Shown here: piece after piece, positions 39,750-49,111 of the stretch
Numbering within the stretch: the stretch's first letter is position 1
Layout of the letters: the number at the start of each line of letters is the position of its first letter
Assembly: GCA_023091735.1 (NCBI GenBank)
Contig: JALKBU010000065.1
Coordinates: 1-64,000 of the forward strand
Source: Trichomonas tenax
Taxonomy: Eukaryota; Parabasalia; Trichomonadida; Trichomonadidae
DNA: 64,000 bases
Reading direction: 5' to 3'
Program-made: the position numbers and the translations under genes
Notes under the pieces: model-generated
What the model was told of the DNA's origin: nothing
The model's database searches: none
What the model saw: the letters and a program-made list of their open reading frames with translations, nothing else

Positions 39750-39826
39750 TTACATGTCATTTTTGAACAAGATATATTTTTACATGACAAATATTTCCAA
39801 ATTCTAAACCTTTGATTTACATGACA
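39750..39826. promoter_or_regulatory. Three clustered TTACATGWCA elements with no obvious gene
   Basis: TTACATGTCA at 39750-39759, TTACATGACA at 39780-39789 and again at 39817-39826, all in one orientation. No convincing gene starts next to them; an open frame on the minus strand (39626-40024) runs across all three and is doubtful. Possibly the promoter of a lost or non-coding gene. Confidence 0.45.
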
Positions 39827-40247
39827 AAATAAGTGTTGTATAGTAAAATCATTTTTTTCGCAATATATATTAAAGGTTGATATAGCTTTGGACATGCAAA
39901 AGGTATTTTCAAAATCAAAATAGTCCAAATCCGGTAGAAGTACAACAGAATAATCGTCTATTGTGTAGTCTGTCCAGGGAACGCTGCACATGACACCTGT
40001 GGCCGATATAAGGCGTGCGAGCATGAAAATATCCAGTTAATCAAAGAAATCATCGGATTCAATTCGTTCGTTATCTGTAATGTTGTTCTGCAATAATCAA
40101 CGAATTGCAGGCATAAATATGTATATAATGACACGATTAACAGAAATAAACATTTACTAAATCTATATGACCGGCCATCGAATAAAATCTATAAATAACA
40201 GAAAATCCACTAGGAAAGCTAATGGATGTGATTCTGTATTTATCTCT

Positions 40248-40661
40248 CTATCTCGGATTCATCAAATTTGTGATATCTAAGTAAGACAAATCAAAATCTT
40301 GCGGTGGATTCTTCTGGATTTGAGTACGATTGTTCTTCCGTTTCCTGGTAAGTTGACTAAACCTGATCTTAACCTGATCGCCCGAGCGGTTCGTCTGCAG
40401 TCTCTTCGCGATCTGCGCCCACGAATTTTGATAAAGTTGATGATAGTGCATAATGAGGCAATCTTCATCTGGTGAGAACGGCCCCATGTTTTTACTTAAG
40501 AAGCACCTGTATCTCTCTTCTATCGATTTCTTTTTATGCTGTTCCCCAATTTCCTGCTGAATTTTGAGTATGGCCATCGCCTTGTCGTTGGAGTACTTCT
40601 TGAAGTACTTAAGAATGATCATATCATCAACAGGCGTGAAGCGATGAATGGTTTTTTGCAT
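40248..40661 (-). CDS. Small Myb-like DNA-binding protein (two-repeat type)
   Basis: A 137-residue protein with two Myb/SANT helical units. The second is the clearer: FSPDEDCLIMHYHQLYQNSW then AQIAKRLQTNRSGDQVKIRF, i.e. the W/F-spaced three-helix repeat with a basic recognition helix. The first (FTPVDDMIILKYFKKY...EERYRCFL) is degenerate in its aromatic positions. Small R2R3 Myb proteins are the dominant transcription-factor family in trichomonads and bind promoter elements. The C-terminal 30 residues are basic then polar. Target unknown. Confidence 0.8.
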   Translation of the reverse strand: MQKTIHRFTPVDDMIILKYFKKYSNDKAMAILKIQQEIGEQHKKKSIEERYRCFLSKNMGPFSPDEDCLIMHYHQLYQNSWAQIAKRLQTNRSGDQVKIRFSQLTRKRKNNRTQIQKNPPQDFDLSYLDITNLMNPR

Positions 40662-42527
40662 TTTAAGGCTGCACCCGATCGATAAGGTTCATATGTTGAA
40701 AATTTTTATATTTTTCTGGAAAATTTCAAAAAATCAAGAATATTCAACATTATACGAAAAGTTCTTTTTTACAGACGTGATCGATAATACCTAAATGCTA
40801 TATTATACGTCAAAGGTACGCATGTCTCAAAAGCGGTTATGTGTGTGCAAGCGAAAAAGAACTGTGTCCAGTGTATATTATCATTTGTAAAATCGATTTT
40901 TTTGTGCATTTTTTGTATTTTATGAGATTTTTATGTTATTTACAGATTTTAATTAGGCCGTTATGATTCATTTTATGCATAGTATACATATGTCACATTA
41001 ACTCAGATTATGAAATTTTTCTTTGTGCAAGACCAAAACGTAGACACAGTTCAATTTTTGAATGTGTATAAGGTTATGTCGCACACCAAAAAATGCGACG
41101 ATAGCTGCACACCATTCAATTTTGCCCTTAAAAGGGATAGTCCAGGAATCAGACCCTTTATCACCCCTATTTTTAAACATGAATCCTAATGATGGAGCCT
41201 TCATTCCAAACTCTCACAAGGCTCGAAAACCAAGCTAACACATGAACGAATTAGGTCTGGTAGCCAAATCTGTCTCACGATTTCCAACTTAATAATATTT
41301 GGTAATTTTAATCAATTTTTTTCCCAGTCAACTACTGCTGAAGGATGTATCATATCCGTTCTCATCGTACACTTCATCTTGCTTCATGTTTTATTCGACT
41401 TTTTTTATTTTCATCGTTAAGCATTATTCGCATTTGCACAGTAAATCTACTAATGTTATGACTTGCATCGTAATTACATGATAATTCATGAAAATCTTTT
41501 GATAAATTTACGGAAAATTCGATTTTTAATTTTTTTTTAAGATATCAAACAATCAACGTTCTTAAAAATCGATATACCTTACGATTAAAGCATAAACATT
41601 ATACTCAGAGCTCTTTTTAAAATTGATAAATTACAAATTTCCTTTTTGGAACCTATATAATTGATGATATTAAGACTTTAATTGTCTGCTCTAGGCATTC
41701 ATCAGCACACACAATTCCTTACAGAATTTTTAAAGATCGATTTAATATCGATGATAAAGATTAACCAAATTGAAGTTTTTAGGTGAGATCGTAGACATGA
41801 ATACCACATTGATGATATAGCCCTTAAGAATATGAATGAAATTAAATTTTTTTGCTCGTAGATTGATATTAGAGGTAATATAGGTTCTATAAAAATTGAT
41901 GTTGAATTTTTTCTGAAGCTACGATGAAAAGCGGATCAATTACAAATTGCATCTTATTCTATTATCTCCAATAAACAATATTTTTCGGTTGAGAGAGTTC
42001 TGAAAAGCAGTGTAAGAAAAATTCTCGAGGACGATTATTTTATATGCAAATTTTAGAGGAATATAATAGCTCCGTTACACCTTGAAAGCGCGACTCAACA
42101 AAAAAGGAGATACAAAATTATATAATCTTTAAAATCAAAACCTTTAATACTTAGAAAAAACAAAGAAAAGGATGATAAAGGAGATCTACTATGAAAAAAC
42201 CGTCATTTTTACAAGTCAATTTTGGCATTTACTTGTCAAATTTTTCGACTGAAAAATTTGCTGAGTAGGTAATTGAAATCGGTTTTGAGGCAAATTTCAT
42301 AGGTAGAGTCCATTGCCAGAACACAGCAGAATATCTATGGGAAGGTTTGTAATAAGGTTCCGGTGATGAAATGTGAGTGTCTTGGATTTTGTGTACGATT
42401 CAGTTCAGAATGCTAAAAATTGATTTCTCTTCAATGCTGTTCAATTTGTTAATTACAAAGAAGCTGATCGATTTATGAGTTATTGATCGTAGTCAAGAAT
42501 TTGATGCAAAAACCTTCAGAAAAATCA
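40662..42527. other. Long gene-free stretch
   Basis: AT-rich. A more GC-balanced patch at about 41000-41270 contains an open frame of 68 codons on the minus strand and may be a relic or a non-coding RNA; I cannot identify it. The rest shows nothing. Confidence 0.45.
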
Positions 42528-42538
42528 AAAAGAAAAAA
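42528..42538 (-). terminator. RNA polymerase III T-run after tRNA-Glu
   Basis: On the minus strand a run of six T follows five bases after the tRNA 3' end, with a second T5 run next to it. Confidence 0.7.
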
Positions 42539-42542
42539 GCTT

Positions 42543-42613
42543 TCCGATACGGGGAATCGAACCCCGATCCTGTGGATGAAAACCACATATCCTAACCGCT
42601 GAACGATATCGGA
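42543..42613 (-). tRNA. tRNA-Glu (anticodon UUC)
   Basis: 71 nt with full cloverleaf: acceptor TCCGATA/TATCGGA, a B-box-type GGTTCGATTCC in the T arm, and an anticodon stem TGTGG/CCACA closing the loop TTTTCAT, giving anticodon TTC. The variable loop is short, and no intron is present. The acceptor stem pairs perfectly over seven positions. Confidence 0.95.
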
Positions 42614-42778
42614 TTACTTTTTTTTTTGAATTTAGTTTAAGTTTTGAATATCAAAATGTGAAGTTTCAGATTTCTCCCTCATTTGGGGACCATGATTCGA
42701 AATTTCGTTTAATCCCATTTGCTGGAGTCTAAATCTATATGAAAAAAAAAAAACAACTATTTAACAAGAAAACATAAA

Positions 42779-45385
42779 TCAGTCAACATCTTCGAAATCG
42801 TCATCAAAATCTTCCCCATGGCCTGGGTCAACCTTCTTGATGCCATTTTCGGCGATGTCCTGGTATCTTTGGATGATTTCTTCATCGTATTTCATATACG
42901 TATCCTTATTTCTGATTTCCTCGATGTCCACTTGTTTGAACTGCAGCAATGCTTCCTCGTCTTGATTGCGGGCGACAATTCCGTTGATTTGGTTGTGATC
43001 GGGATTGATAATTTCAACAGTTCTCTCTTGGACTGTGTCATGCTGCTGATTCTCAGTGCTCAAGTTGAACATACCTTCTGTGATGATTTGATGGCCCATC
43101 TTGTACTTTCTGCGAGAAATCCTGAGAATGTGATCTTCGCCTGTGTCTTCTGTCATGAGACGGATGATGACGACACTGGTTTTCTGACCAATTCTGTGAA
43201 CTCTTGCAGAAGCTTGAAGTTCGACGAATGGGTTGTAATCAGAATCGAAAAGAATGACCGTGTCAGCGCTCTGAAGGTTGAGACCGAAGGCAGATGATCT
43301 TGTACTGAGAAGCATGCCGCGGATTGGTGAACCTGGCTCAACAAATGACTTGATGATGCGTGAACGAGCTGATGTTGATGTGTTACCATCAATTCTCGCC
43401 ATTGGAATTTCTCTGCATTTGAAAAATGATTCCAACAGGTCCATCATTGTTGTCCACTGTGAGTAGATGAGGAATCTGTGGCCTGTGAGAATTAATTTCT
43501 GAATAATGACATCAAGAAGCTGAAGCTTTGGGGTGCGAGAATACACATACGGGGCTTCGATATCCTTGAGGCTTGCACGTGGGAAGAACAAAATTGGCGA
43601 ATTTGAAATTCTCTTGGAAATATAAACTTGGTTATTGCTGTCATAGCCTCTATGCTTAGCGATCTGGAGGAGCTGCTTCTGCAAATCTGATGGTGGACAC
43701 TTGATTGTAACTTCGTATTTGCCTGGAATCTGAACAGCAACTTCATCTTGTGAACGACGAAGTGTGAATGGACGAATGACTTCGTGGAGGCGCCTGACGA
43801 TGATGTCATGCTTCTCTTGGTCAACATCTTTGTGTTCAACTCTGTTGAAGAACATTTTGAATTTGTCGACATTGCCGAAGTATGATGGCCTGATTAATGA
43901 CAAAATCGCACGAAGTTCTTCGAGCTTGTTTTGGTATGGTGTGGCTGTGACAAAGACTCTGAAATCTGCGAAAAATGAATGTTCGACAGCTTTGAAAATA
44001 ATTGTGTTTGGATTCTTGAGTTTGTGAGCTTCATCGAAGATGGCGGCTCTCCATGTGATTTGGCCGAGAAAATCTTTGTCTTGAGATAAAATATCATAAG
44101 TTGTGATGAGAATGTCGAAATCTGTGCGTGCTACGACTTCATTGAAGAAGTTATGACGAGCTTTGGCCTTCAAGTGATAGAAAATGAATTTGGCTGTTGG
44201 AAGATATTTCTCGAATTCTGTTCTCCATGTGACCATGACAGCGTTTGGAATGACGACCAAATGAGGTCCATTGATGTGCTTTGCTTCCTTAAGATAAGCG
44301 AAGAAAGAAATAATTTGCAAAGTCTTACCCAAACCGACTTCATCGGCCAAAAGTGCATTCATGTGGTTATTGTACATGCGAACAAGCCATGAAAGACCCA
44401 TGATCTGATGTTGCTGCAGTTCAACATCGTGAAGAATTGTTGGCTGTGTGACCATGCGAAGAGGATGATCGAAGACTGGTGTTGGCCAATACTTGTGGAA
44501 GAATTCGAAATCATCTTCAATTGTTTCCTTTTCACGTCTTAATTCTTCATTTTCTTTCTCAACTTCTTGTTCGAGTGTCAATTTCTCGAGGTTATGCTTG
44601 ATGATCGCTTTCTTATGATATTTGTTGCGCATTTCGTTGAAGAATTTGAATGCATGTTGAGCAACCAGAACTGAAGCGCTTTCTGAAAGAATTGAAAGTA
44701 CGATTGGAAGAGAAACGTTGAGGTCGATTTTGCTGTTTTCCTTTTCTCTGTTTCTGATGATGTGTCTTGGCAAAACAGAAAATGGCGTTGCTGGCTTGAA
44801 GTCTTTGCCTTTTGGCCAAAGGAAGTCGTTGTATGATATGCCACGGATAACGTAACCCTTCTTTTGTTCCATTTGAGTGAGTGTTGGAAGGCGATAAATT
44901 TGCTTTAAGTCGTTTGATTTGAGAATTCTTCCAGCAGCGAAGATTTGGTAAGAATTGTAAAAGTTATCGCGAACGTAGCGTTGTCTTGAAGAAAGCAACA
45001 ACATATGCTTTTGATATTCAAATTTTTCGAGTTCTTCTTCTGTATATTTATTATCTTTCTTTCTATTTCTCATATTCCTCAAAAACTGTTGCATTTTCTT
45101 CTGAACAAAACTATCTCTTTCCTGTGCAAGAAGCGCCATTGGAATTTGATGTTTATCAAATTCACCAACGTGGCATTGCATGTATTTGTGATGAGGAACA
45201 TCCGGCGCCTTTTTCCAAAACGACAGTGAAGAAGCAGAAATCGGGAAAGTTATAGTTTGTATTTTCTCAGGAGGCTCTATGCCAAAAGATTTCTCCAAAT
45301 CACGTGTACTCGTCTTAGAGACAGTACCAAGCTGTGTGGCAAAAGTCATTTGGGCAATGAACTGTGCCTCTTGTTCTAAATCCAT
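42779..45385 (-). CDS. SWI2/SNF2-subfamily chromatin-remodelling ATPase
   Basis: 868 residues. A long N-terminal region with basic helices is followed by the ATPase: ADEVGLGKT (347-355), DEAHKLKN, FVTATPYQN, then lobe 2 with LNLQSADTVILFDSDYNPF and ARVHRIGQKT. The stretch after the helicase (YKMGHQIITEGMFN, then GIVARNQDEEALLQFKQVD) matches the post-helicase/SnAC region of BRG1/Snf2 (QAGMFD, ARHEEEFDLFMRMD-like), which places it in the SNF2 subfamily rather than ISWI or CHD. No bromodomain is present; the C-terminus is an acidic tail instead. GTP-like changes are absent; the Walker A has V for M. Start fixed by an Initiator 24 nt upstream. It shares a promoter region with TAF6. Confidence 0.9.
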   Translation of the reverse strand: MDLEQEAQFIAQMTFATQLGTVSKTSTRDLEKSFGIEPPEKIQTITFPISASSLSFWKKAPDVPHHKYMQCHVGEFDKHQIPMALLAQERDSFVQKKMQQFLRNMRNRKKDNKYTEEELEKFEYQKHMLLLSSRQRYVRDNFYNSYQIFAAGRILKSNDLKQIYRLPTLTQMEQKKGYVIRGISYNDFLWPKGKDFKPATPFSVLPRHIIRNREKENSKIDLNVSLPIVLSILSESASVLVAQHAFKFFNEMRNKYHKKAIIKHNLEKLTLEQEVEKENEELRREKETIEDDFEFFHKYWPTPVFDHPLRMVTQPTILHDVELQQHQIMGLSWLVRMYNNHMNALLADEVGLGKTLQIISFFAYLKEAKHINGPHLVVIPNAVMVTWRTEFEKYLPTAKFIFYHLKAKARHNFFNEVVARTDFDILITTYDILSQDKDFLGQITWRAAIFDEAHKLKNPNTIIFKAVEHSFFADFRVFVTATPYQNKLEELRAILSLIRPSYFGNVDKFKMFFNRVEHKDVDQEKHDIIVRRLHEVIRPFTLRRSQDEVAVQIPGKYEVTIKCPPSDLQKQLLQIAKHRGYDSNNQVYISKRISNSPILFFPRASLKDIEAPYVYSRTPKLQLLDVIIQKLILTGHRFLIYSQWTTMMDLLESFFKCREIPMARIDGNTSTSARSRIIKSFVEPGSPIRGMLLSTRSSAFGLNLQSADTVILFDSDYNPFVELQASARVHRIGQKTSVVIIRLMTEDTGEDHILRISRRKYKMGHQIITEGMFNLSTENQQHDTVQERTVEIINPDHNQINGIVARNQDEEALLQFKQVDIEEIRNKDTYMKYDEEIIQRYQDIAENGIKKVDPGHGEDFDDDFEDVD

Positions 45386-45567
45386 TAATTATATAATATA
45401 TTAAAAAGTGACATCATTTTCTCAAAACACTATAGTTAAGGTTTCTAAAAGTGACGTAAATAAATCCAAAAGTGCCAACAAAAGTTTACCAAAAGGTTCT
45501 ATAGTGTCAATTAAGGTTATAAAAGTGTCAATAATATTTAATCGTGACAGGATTAAAAGTGACAATA
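45386..45567. promoter_or_regulatory. Bidirectional promoter with repeated AAAAGTGNCA-type blocks
   Basis: The spacer between SNF2 (left) and TAF6 (right) contains seven related blocks: AAAAGTGACA, AAAAGTGACG, AAAAGTGCCA, TAGTGTCA, AAAAGTGTCA, ATCGTGACA and AAAAGTGACA. Read on the minus strand most are Initiators (TGTCACTTTT). The one at 45402-45413 is correctly placed for SNF2; the role of the rest is unknown. Confidence 0.55.
45402..45413 (-). promoter_or_regulatory. Initiator (TGTCACTTTTTA) of the SNF2 gene
   Basis: The TCA adenine is 24 nt upstream of the start codon. Confidence 0.65.
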
Positions 45568-46806
45568 ATGTCGAAAAGTGAATATTCGGAAGCTTCATAC
45601 TTAAGCGTAAAAGCCATAGCAGATCAAAATGGCATTAAGATAAAGAACGATAACTGGGCAAAAATTCTCGCGCAGGAAGCTGAGTACCGAATATCGACAA
45701 TGATTCAGCCTATTTTGAATTATTTTGAAAATTCAGCGAATAAACACTTGTCAACAGATCTTCTGAACCAAGTTTTGAGGGCACAGCATTTGCCTCCGAT
45801 TTATGGATACAATGAACACTGCAATCTCGAATTAAGTTCGCTTCAGACGACTCCAGAAGGAGCATTTTACGTATACATAGACAACAAAGTTGATTTAAAG
45901 CAGATGAGTCAAGAAAACATGCGACCAGACAAACGAGCCGTCGAATTACAAACACATTATAAATACATCAACGGAAATTTGATTACCAGCACTAATTTGG
46001 GTGGCTTTATCGCTTGCGACAGCGGCATCACTTCTATTATGGGAATTCGCTCCATTGATTTTCCAAGATCTCATTCAAATGCGCAGATTAAAGATAACGA
46101 AAAGGAAGAAATATCTCCTGAACTTGAAGCATTCTATCGATATGTTGTTGACGAATTAATGAAAGAAAACACAGCAGAGAATTTATATGACGATTTAAGA
46201 CATACAGGATGTTTACAATCGATTATTCCATATCTACTCAAGTTCTTTGTAGCAAGAATCGGAACAAATCTCGATAAATTCGTATCAATGTCATCATTAG
46301 GAAAAGCAGTTGTTTCTTTATTGATTAATGAGACAGTTCCCGTTGATTTTTATGCTCATGCATTCATAAAAATAAGTTTTTGTTTAGCAACAAAAACAGT
46401 TTCCACAGGCACCGCTGAAGAAGATTGTTTAATTAGAGATATTGGCGCTAACATCATTAGTTTAGTTTGCGATCGTTGTCTGAACTGTTATCCTAACTTA
46501 CGTACAGAATGCTTCAATCAATTTAATAATATTATCTTTTCGGAAAATCAATCGATACCTGCTCTTTATGGAGCTGTTTCAGGTATATTCCAACTTGGTA
46601 ATGAATATACTTCCAGATTAATGCCCCATTTGCAGTTTATAATTAAATATGTGGATTCTATTTCAACGGGAGCAGATAATTATTTAGGAATGTTTATTAA
46701 GCTTGTTTATGATGAAATGACGCGTATATCTCAAGAGCCAGAAGCACCAGATATGGCTGCATCAATAAGTTTGTTTATTAATAAAGAGTTTAGAGACACT
46801 ATGTAA
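45568..46806 (+). CDS. TAF6: TFIID subunit TAF6
   Basis: 412 residues from the ATG at 45568. Residues about 8-80 are a histone fold (SVKAIADQNGIKI, AKILAQEAEYRISTMIQPIL, LSTDLLNQVLRAQHLPPIYGY), matching the TAF6 histone fold that pairs with TAF9, including the PLYGF-like end. Residues about 195-410 form the HEAT-repeat domain, starting SPELEAFYRYVVDELM and continuing LRHTGCLQSIIPYLLKFFV, the TAF6 signature after the linker. It belongs to TFIID (and SAGA-type complexes). The ATG follows AAAAGTGACAATA; the nearest TCA Initiator lies roughly 35-40 nt upstream. Confidence 0.9.
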   Translation: MSKSEYSEASYLSVKAIADQNGIKIKNDNWAKILAQEAEYRISTMIQPILNYFENSANKHLSTDLLNQVLRAQHLPPIYGYNEHCNLELSSLQTTPEGAFYVYIDNKVDLKQMSQENMRPDKRAVELQTHYKYINGNLITSTNLGGFIACDSGITSIMGIRSIDFPRSHSNAQIKDNEKEEISPELEAFYRYVVDELMKENTAENLYDDLRHTGCLQSIIPYLLKFFVARIGTNLDKFVSMSSLGKAVVSLLINETVPVDFYAHAFIKISFCLATKTVSTGTAEEDCLIRDIGANIISLVCDRCLNCYPNLRTECFNQFNNIIFSENQSIPALYGAVSGIFQLGNEYTSRLMPHLQFIIKYVDSISTGADNYLGMFIKLVYDEMTRISQEPEAPDMAASISLFINKEFRDTM

Positions 46807-46908
46807 TGTGTTTCTTTGTTATCTTTTATTTTTTTTGTAAAAAATATGATAAATTAGGAACAATTAAATCTAAACTATTTATTTTCAACGATATATTTAA
46901 ATAAACTT

Positions 46909-48873
46909 TTATATTTCACCGAATTCATCATCATCGACATCGTCATCATCGTCGTCATCATCATCATCTTCATCCTTGTCCATTCCCATCTTGGCCTTCT
47001 GATCAGTCAAAAGCGCAGCGAGAGACTGCTGGAGGTCCTTCTTCTTGTCGTTATAAACTTCAGCTTCCTCATCTGGGTTAGCCTGAAGCCAGTCTTCACC
47101 CTCCTTGATGATTCTCTTGAGGGACCTTCTCTCTTCGTTGGAGAGTCTATCCTTTGTCTCATCCTTGTTGAGGTTGTTCTTGGCGGCAGCGAGCATTGAG
47201 TCGAGTGACAATCTTGCCTGGACGGACTCTCTCTCCTGCTGGTCGTTGACGATGTTGTCTTCAGCATCGTGAATGGCCTTCTCGATTTCCTCTTCAGTCA
47301 TTCTGTTATCCTTTGGATCGATTGTGATTGTCTCCTTGTTGTTGGACTGCTTGTCCTCAGCTGTAACCTTGAGGATGTTGTTCTGGTCGAGCTCGAATGT
47401 AACATCGATCTGGACTGAACCGCGTGGACCTGGTGGAAGGCCTGTGAGATCGAAAGCACCAAGGAAGTGGTTATCACGTGTCATAGCACGCTCACCTTCG
47501 AAGACCTGGATTCTAACTGTCTCCTGGTCATCCTGGGCATTTGTGAATGTCTGCGTCTTCTTGACTGGAATTCTTGTGTTACGTGGGATGAGTTCAGCCA
47601 TGACACCACCCATTGTCTCGATACCGAGTGTGAGTGAGTTGACGTTGATGATTGTGATTGCTGCTGTGTCTGGATCGTCGGAAATGATGCCACCTTCGAC
47701 AGCGGCACCGTAAGCAACGGCCTCATCTGGGTTGATTGACTTGCATGGCTGCTTGCCGTTGAAGAAGTCCTTAACGAGCTGCTGGATCTTTGGAAGACGT
47801 GTGGAGCCACCGATGAGGACGATCTCATCGATTTCGTGCTTGGAGAGACCAGAGTCTGTGAGAACCTGCTGGACTGGCTCCATTGTCTTACGGAAGAGAT
47901 CTAAGTTGAGTTCTTCGAATCTGGCGCGGTTGAATGTCTCAGAGAGATCCTCGCCATCGAAGAAGTTCTCGATTTCGATTGTTGTCTGATGTGAGTAAGA
48001 AAGTGTACGCTTGGCCTTTTCAGCTTCACGCTTCAGCTTAGCGCGTGCCTTAGAGTCCTTGGAAGCATCCTTGCCTGTTCGGCGCTTGAACACATCCATG
48101 AAGTAATCGACAACGCGGTTGTCGAAGTCTTCGCCTCCGAGGTGTGTGTCACCGGCTGTGGCAAGAACCTCGAAGAAGTAGTCGTCGATGGAAAGAAGGG
48201 AGACATCGAATGTGCCACCACCAAGGTCGAAAACGAGAATCTTCTGATTATCCTTCTTGTTGAGACCATAAGCGATAGCAGCAGCTGTTGGCTCGTTGAT
48301 GATACGCTTAACATCAAGTCCAGCGATAGCACCAGCATCCTTTGTAGCCTTACGCTGAGCATCGTTGAAATAAGCTGGAACTGTGACAACAGCAGCCTTC
48401 ACTGTTCTCCCGAGATAATCTTCGGCAACGTTCTTCATCTTCGTGAGAACGCCCGCAGAAATCTCTTCTGGAGAAACTAATCTTCTTTCGCCCGGTTTAA
48501 CTTCAAGATCGATGTAAGGACGTCCGTTCTGTTCGACAACCTTGTAAGGAAGGTAGCCTATTTCAGATTGGACTTCTTTGTCGTTGAATCTACGTCCAAT
48601 CAGACGTTTAACTGCGAAAACTGTGTTTGATGGATTTGAAATGAGATAAGATGTAGCGGAGTCACCGACGTACTTCTGACCGTCGTTGTAAGCGACGATG
48701 GAAGGTGTAATTCTGTTACCAACTTCGTTCGCGATAATTTCGACTTTTCCGCGCTGGAAAATGCCGACGCAGGAGAATGTTGTACCGAGGTCGATGCCGA
48801 TGACGGGGCCTTGATCTTTGTCTTCCTCCTCCTTTGCCTGCAATGAAAGTGCTGCAAAAATGAAGGTAAACAT
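46909..48873 (-). CDS. ER Hsp70, BiP/GRP78 type
   Basis: 654 residues: short signal peptide ([13 protein letters not shown]), nucleotide-binding domain with [38 protein letters not shown] and [14 protein letters not shown], then the substrate-binding domain with [18 protein letters not shown] start and a helical lid. The signal peptide and sequence make it the ER paralogue. The C-terminus is a run of eleven aspartates ending DDDEFGEI, without a KDEL-type signal. Codons are markedly more C/G-ending than in neighbouring genes, as expected of a highly expressed gene. A TTACATGACA element lies 60 bp upstream of the start codon. Confidence 0.93.
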   Translation of the reverse strand: MFTFIFAALSLQAKEEEDKDQGPVIGIDLGTTFSCVGIFQRGKVEIIANEVGNRITPSIVAYNDGQKYVGDSATSYLISNPSNTVFAVKRLIGRRFNDKEVQSEIGYLPYKVVEQNGRPYIDLEVKPGERRLVSPEEISAGVLTKMKNVAEDYLGRTVKAAVVTVPAYFNDAQRKATKDAGAIAGLDVKRIINEPTAAAIAYGLNKKDNQKILVFDLGGGTFDVSLLSIDDYFFEVLATAGDTHLGGEDFDNRVVDYFMDVFKRRTGKDASKDSKARAKLKREAEKAKRTLSYSHQTTIEIENFFDGEDLSETFNRARFEELNLDLFRKTMEPVQQVLTDSGLSKHEIDEIVLIGGSTRLPKIQQLVKDFFNGKQPCKSINPDEAVAYGAAVEGGIISDDPDTAAITIINVNSLTLGIETMGGVMAELIPRNTRIPVKKTQTFTNAQDDQETVRIQVFEGERAMTRDNHFLGAFDLTGLPPGPRGSVQIDVTFELDQNNILKVTAEDKQSNNKETITIDPKDNRMTEEEIEKAIHDAEDNIVNDQQERESVQARLSLDSMLAAAKNNLNKDETKDRLSNEERRSLKRIIKEGEDWLQANPDEEAEVYNDKKKDLQQSLAALLTDQKAKMGMDKDEDDDDDDDDDDVDDDEFGEI

Positions 48874-49111
48874 AATTGTTTTTTGTTTATTTGGTCAAAC
48901 GGTTCAAAAATGATTCTGTCAAATAACAATATTTACATGACAAAAAATCATTTCAGAACAATTTTCTAAGCTTATTTCATATACCACTGCAGGCATGCAT
49001 TGATTCTGTTAAAATTTTAGATGATTCCTATTACTTTTTGATGAATTTTCAATTTGAAAATTATGAATTTTACTATAATATAGAACATTACTTTATTCGC
49101 TAATTTAACAT
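48874..49111. other. Promoter/3' spacer between BiP and the BEACH gene
   Basis: Short spacer; holds the TTACATGACA element listed separately and TTTGACCAAATAA just before the BiP start, an Initiator-like variant. Confidence 0.5.
48933..48942. promoter_or_regulatory. TTACATGACA element upstream of BiP
   Basis: Exact copy of the recurrent element, 60 bp before the BiP ATG. Confidence 0.5.

Noticed and set aside
39626..40024. 132-codon minus-strand open frame
   Set aside because: Three promoter-type elements lie within it and the protein is unlike anything known; possible but not supportable.
40998..41204. 68-codon minus-strand open frame in a GC-balanced patch
   Set aside because: No recognisable domain; may be a relic or RNA, evidence insufficient to call.
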